DNA of 64,000 nucleotides, from assembly GCF_000143415.4 (NCBI RefSeq), contig NW_003314269.1:2258118-2322117 (forward strand), read 5' to 3'. Below, piece by piece: positions 56,335-64,000 of this stretch (the first letter of the stretch is position 1; each line of letters opens with the position of its first letter). The DNA is from Selaginella moellendorffii (taxonomy: Eukaryota; Streptophyta; Lycopodiopsida; Selaginellales; Selaginellaceae). Under the pieces are notes generated by a model. It did no database searches and was not told the DNA's origin. It saw nothing but the letters and a program-made list of their open reading frames with translations. Both the position numbers and the translations under genes were made by a program.

Positions 56335-56895
56335 ATGGATCCGGGGTATGGCGACTCGCTGCTCATCCTCGCCATCGCCTTCGCCTCCGCGTGTATCTGC
56401 GAGGGGATCTCCTGGCTCCTGATCTACCGCTCCTCCTCCTACAAGGCGCTGCGCTACACCATAGATCGCACCAGCAAGAAGCTGGAGACGATGAAGAGCG
56501 GCGGGGGAGGCGCCAAGAAATCCTCGCGCACCAAGAAGATGGATCGATTCGAGTCGAGCCTCAAGGAATCGAGCAGGGATCTCTCCTTTTTCAAGTTCAA
56601 ATCCGGCGCCGTCGTGGCGCTCGTCTTGCTCGTCGTGTTTGGCCTCCTCTCGTCGCTCTTCGAGGGCAAGCCCGTGGCGAAGCTCCCATTCGCGCCGTCG
56701 CCATTCATCCAGAAGATGACGCACAGGGGCCTGCCCGGCGACGATCCCACCGATTGCTCCATGGTCTTCTTCTACTTCCTCTGCTCGGTAAGCATCCGAT
56801 CCAATCTCCAGAAGCTGCTAGGGTTCGCTCCCCCGCGCGGCGCCGCTGCCAATGCCGGGATGATGTTCGCTGCTCCCGATCCGAAGGCGCGGTAG
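56335..56895 (+). CDS. TMCO1: TMCO1 homologue (ER calcium load-activated channel)
   Basis: 186 residues in one exon, the usual length for the family (188 in human). Membrane segments are at the N-terminus (LLILAIAFASACICEGISWL), mid-protein (GAVVALVLLVVFGLLSSLF) and C-terminus (CSMVFFYFLCSVSI). A basic coiled-coil region lies between the first two, and KLPFAPSPFIQKMTHRGLPG with DDPTDCS is family-typical. TMCO1 belongs to the Oxa1/EMC3/GET1 superfamily in the ER; it is reported both as a calcium-leak channel and as part of a ribosome-associated insertase. The C-terminal tail is Ala/Pro-rich. Confidence 0.94.
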   Translation: MDPGYGDSLLILAIAFASACICEGISWLLIYRSSSYKALRYTIDRTSKKLETMKSGGGGAKKSSRTKKMDRFESSLKESSRDLSFFKFKSGAVVALVLLVVFGLLSSLFEGKPVAKLPFAPSPFIQKMTHRGLPGDDPTDCSMVFFYFLCSVSIRSNLQKLLGFAPPRGAAANAGMMFAAPDPKAR

Positions 56896-57187
56896 TAATG
56901 GATCGATCGATCGCTCTTGTGTTCTTGATTAATCCTCTAGTTCTTCCTCGATTCAATGTGTTCTTCCATGGAGGACTCTCTCGAAAATTCCTAGAAGAGG
57001 AATCCTAGTGTGCTATGCCACGTGGTGTGTGTTTAGAGGCCACGATTGTAATAAAGCACCGCGCCGTCTCTGTTCTAGGGTTTTCATTTGGAGGCATTAA
57101 CGTGTGAGCGGCGCTTGGAGGGCGCTCTGGGAATTAGGGTAGGCGATGGCGCGCTAGGGCTGTGAATCAAGGAAGGCGCGCGCCGGC

Positions 57188-60133
<2,946 letters not shown>

Positions 60134-60660
60134 CAAGGCAGGCGAGACTGTACATATCCTCTTCTCATTTTGGCGTCCATGGCACAAGACGAAACGAGAC
60201 AACGAAAAGCTCCGGTTTTTACATTTAGCGTAAGAAAGTTTCTCTTTGTATTAGCTCGTCTAATCGTTCACAACTTTGCTTTTGAAGGGGGCTGGAACTT
60301 CCCTGCTTTCCTAAAAGTTCTCTCTAGAGATTATATCAAAGCGTCCAGGTTTTACTTGCAACGCTGTTCTTCGCCTTCTAACTTTCGTTGTTCCAGAGAG
60401 ACAACCAAGAAAACGCAAACAAATTTTTTTTTTTTTGATCGATCCATCAAATCGGTTTCCATGTCGTGTGTAAAGAATGCGATCATCGTCGCACGCGAAG
60501 TCTATCCACTGGTAAAGCTATTTTTGGTCCCCTTGTCTCCGATTGGACCGTTGGATGGGCAATCGGACGGTTCTAATTGTTCCACTTGTACGATTCCGGG
60601 TTTGAGTTTAAATCACTTGGAATCGTGCCTAGGGTTCTCGAAAATTTTCCATTTTTCGCG
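60134..60660. other. PRP4K 3' flank and citrate synthase upstream region
   Basis: About 530 bp with a poly-T run near 60425-60437 and a CCTAGGGTTCTCG motif at about 60629. No gene seen; holds the 3' untranslated region of one gene and the promoter of the next. Confidence 0.5.
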
Positions 60661-62882
<2,222 letters not shown>

Positions 62883-62957
62883 CATAAAACACTACATTAA
62901 TAAACAATAATTTCCAGACTAAGACAAATAGGTTTAATAATTTAGGGTTAGATAGCT

Positions 62958-64000
62958 ATGGCGCTCCAGCGATCGCGCGATCGGGGCTCTTACCGGATGT
63001 ATCCCCCCCCGCCGCCGTCCGCGCCGCCAATCCTCGCGGCGGGGAGCCCGGCGGCGCCTCCGCACATTCCAATGCCGCCTTCTTTCCAGTATCATCACCA
63101 CCAGCATCACCAGCAGCCACAGCAGCAGCCCCCGCGGCAAAACCAGGTACAAGCGTCTCCTCATCCTCACTCCTATCACCAGCCGCGAGAGGTTCTTCTT
63201 CACGGCGGCGGCGCCGCTGGCGTGCCTGCTGTTCTTGATCTGGCCATGGCGGCATACCGGCAGCGAGCGGTGCCGGCGCCGCCGCCCCAGTCTAGCCACG
63301 GGATTTTGGGCCCCCAGCAGCAGCGGCTCCAGCCCTCTCCCGGCTGGGACGAGAGGAATTTTCGGAATCATCATCTTCTTCCGCCAATGCCGCATCAGGG
63401 GCTGGAGATGCGTATCGATTCTAGCGTGGTGCTAGACGGGAGGTTTCCACCGGATAGTAGATTAGCACCGAGTAGCGCAAACTATAGGCCGCATGCTTCC
63501 ATGGCAGACTCTACACACGACAGGAACGTATACTGGCAGCCTCCTCCCAGCAATCTCTACTCGGCCGAGGTGATGGTTCCCAGAGCTTACCAGCGGAGGA
63601 CTCCATCGCCATTGCGTGGTAGCGATCGCCGGTTTGTGGAAGTCGAGAGCGGGCATTTGGCGTCCAGGTCCATGGTGAGCTCGCCGCGGCCACACTACGA
63701 TCGAGAGGTACGTAACAGGAGCCGCGAGAGAAGCCCAGCTCGGTACCAGAGAGCGTCGAGGGTGGTGGAGCGGAGCTCTCCATTGCCGGCGAGGCCGAGC
63801 TACGAAGGGCGACGGCATTATCACAGGGAAGATGATGATCGTGAGGATGGACAGCTTACGCCGGAGGATAACATCAGGAGGAAAGTGTATGGGCGGAACT
63901 CATGCACCAAGTATCACGACCACTCGCACTCGACGTCGGATTCTCACGGCCGGAACCAGAGAGTTCATTCGCAGCAGAAGAGGGAGCGGCCGGCATGCAA
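62958..64000 (+). CDS. Pro/His/Gln-rich, Arg/Ser-rich protein, 3' end off the window
   Basis: One frame stays open from the ATG at 62958 to the right edge (347 codons, no stop). Start MALQRSRDRGSYRMYPPP. Residues up to about 120 are Pro/His/Gln-rich low-complexity sequence. Later parts are Arg/Ser-rich with SPSPLRG-like and RNRSRERSPARYQR motifs, and a short segment EDGQLTPEDNIRRKVYGR. This composition is common in nuclear RNA-binding or CCCH zinc-finger proteins, but no folded domain is reached before the edge, so no function is assigned. A telo-box-like TTTAGGGTTAG sits just upstream (62941). Confidence 0.7.
   Translation, partial: MALQRSRDRGSYRMYPPPPPSAPPILAAGSPAAPPHIPMPPSFQYHHHQHHQQPQQQPPRQNQVQASPHPHSYHQPREVLLHGGGAAGVPAVLDLAMAAYRQRAVPAPPPQSSHGILGPQQQRLQPSPGWDERNFRNHHLLPPMPHQGLEMRIDSSVVLDGRFPPDSRLAPSSANYRPHASMADSTHDRNVYWQPPPSNLYSAEVMVPRAYQRRTPSPLRGSDRRFVEVESGHLASRSMVSSPRPHYDREVRNRSRERSPARYQRASRVVERSSPLPARPSYEGRRHYHREDDDREDGQLTPEDNIRRKVYGRNSCTKYHDHSHSTSDSHGRNQRVHSQQKRERPAC

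Overview
This is nuclear DNA from a land plant. Genes are split by many very short introns (about 45-70 nt) with standard plant splice sites. They include plant-only families: an oil-body-associated protein, plant PPR proteins, plastid IspH and a peroxisomal citrate synthase with a PTS2. Tiny introns, intronless PPR genes made of short S-type repeats, A-type P450 clusters and a chromodomain Ty3 retrotransposon together suggest a lycophyte such as Selaginella. The species is an inference, not a direct observation.

Layout. 1-6166 (-): a THADA/Trm732-type tRNA-methylation scaffold, running off the left edge. 6324-7991 (+): a secreted quinoprotein beta-propeller. 7992-13006: an insert holding a LINE relic and a broken histidine-decarboxylase-like gene. 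13054-14610: a small membrane-protein gene in two copies, with a truncated quinoprotein copy and a copied ACP promoter between them, forming an old tandem duplication. 14614-23180: mitochondrial ACP, OBAP, sorting nexin SNX2, two overlapping intronless PPR ORFs and a cinnamoyl-CoA-reductase-like gene. 23278-33500: a P450 cluster (one pseudogene, two intact genes in inverted orientation around the IspH gene, and fragments). 34326-47994: an autonomous Ty3/chromovirus whose 3' LTR is split by a related non-coding LTR element; both have 5-bp target duplications. 48840-51412: a PPR relic and a P450 pseudogene. 51643-64000: mitochondrial CPN60, a nuclear LAGLIDADG protein, TMCO1, PRP4 kinase, peroxisomal citrate synthase, and the start of a Pro/His/Gln- and Arg/Ser-rich protein.

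The most interesting signals are these. (1) Two copies of a P450-CPN60 segment have decayed reciprocally: near 31-33 kb the P450 is intact and CPN60 is a scrap, while near 50-54 kb CPN60 is intact and the P450 is dead. (2) There are four GC-AG introns, three of them in two neighbouring genes. (3) A nuclear-encoded LAGLIDADG protein has lost the acidic residue in both motifs, pointing to an RNA role rather than DNA cleavage. (4) A non-autonomous LTR element sits inside the LTR of its probable autonomous relative, and its LTRs carry four CACGTG boxes and a perfect hairpin. (5) The chromovirus polyprotein is broken only by in-frame stops, with no frameshift; at least one stop, and plausibly all, fit cytosine deamination.

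The housekeeping genes are not an operon-like pathway. Several share short head-to-head intergenic regions (THADA/quinoprotein, small gene/ACP, SNX2/PPR, LAGLIDADG/TMCO1), some with telo-box motifs. No tRNA, rRNA or CRISPR array was seen. Exon boundaries were read by eye; summed exon lengths are divisible by three for every gene model called intact.
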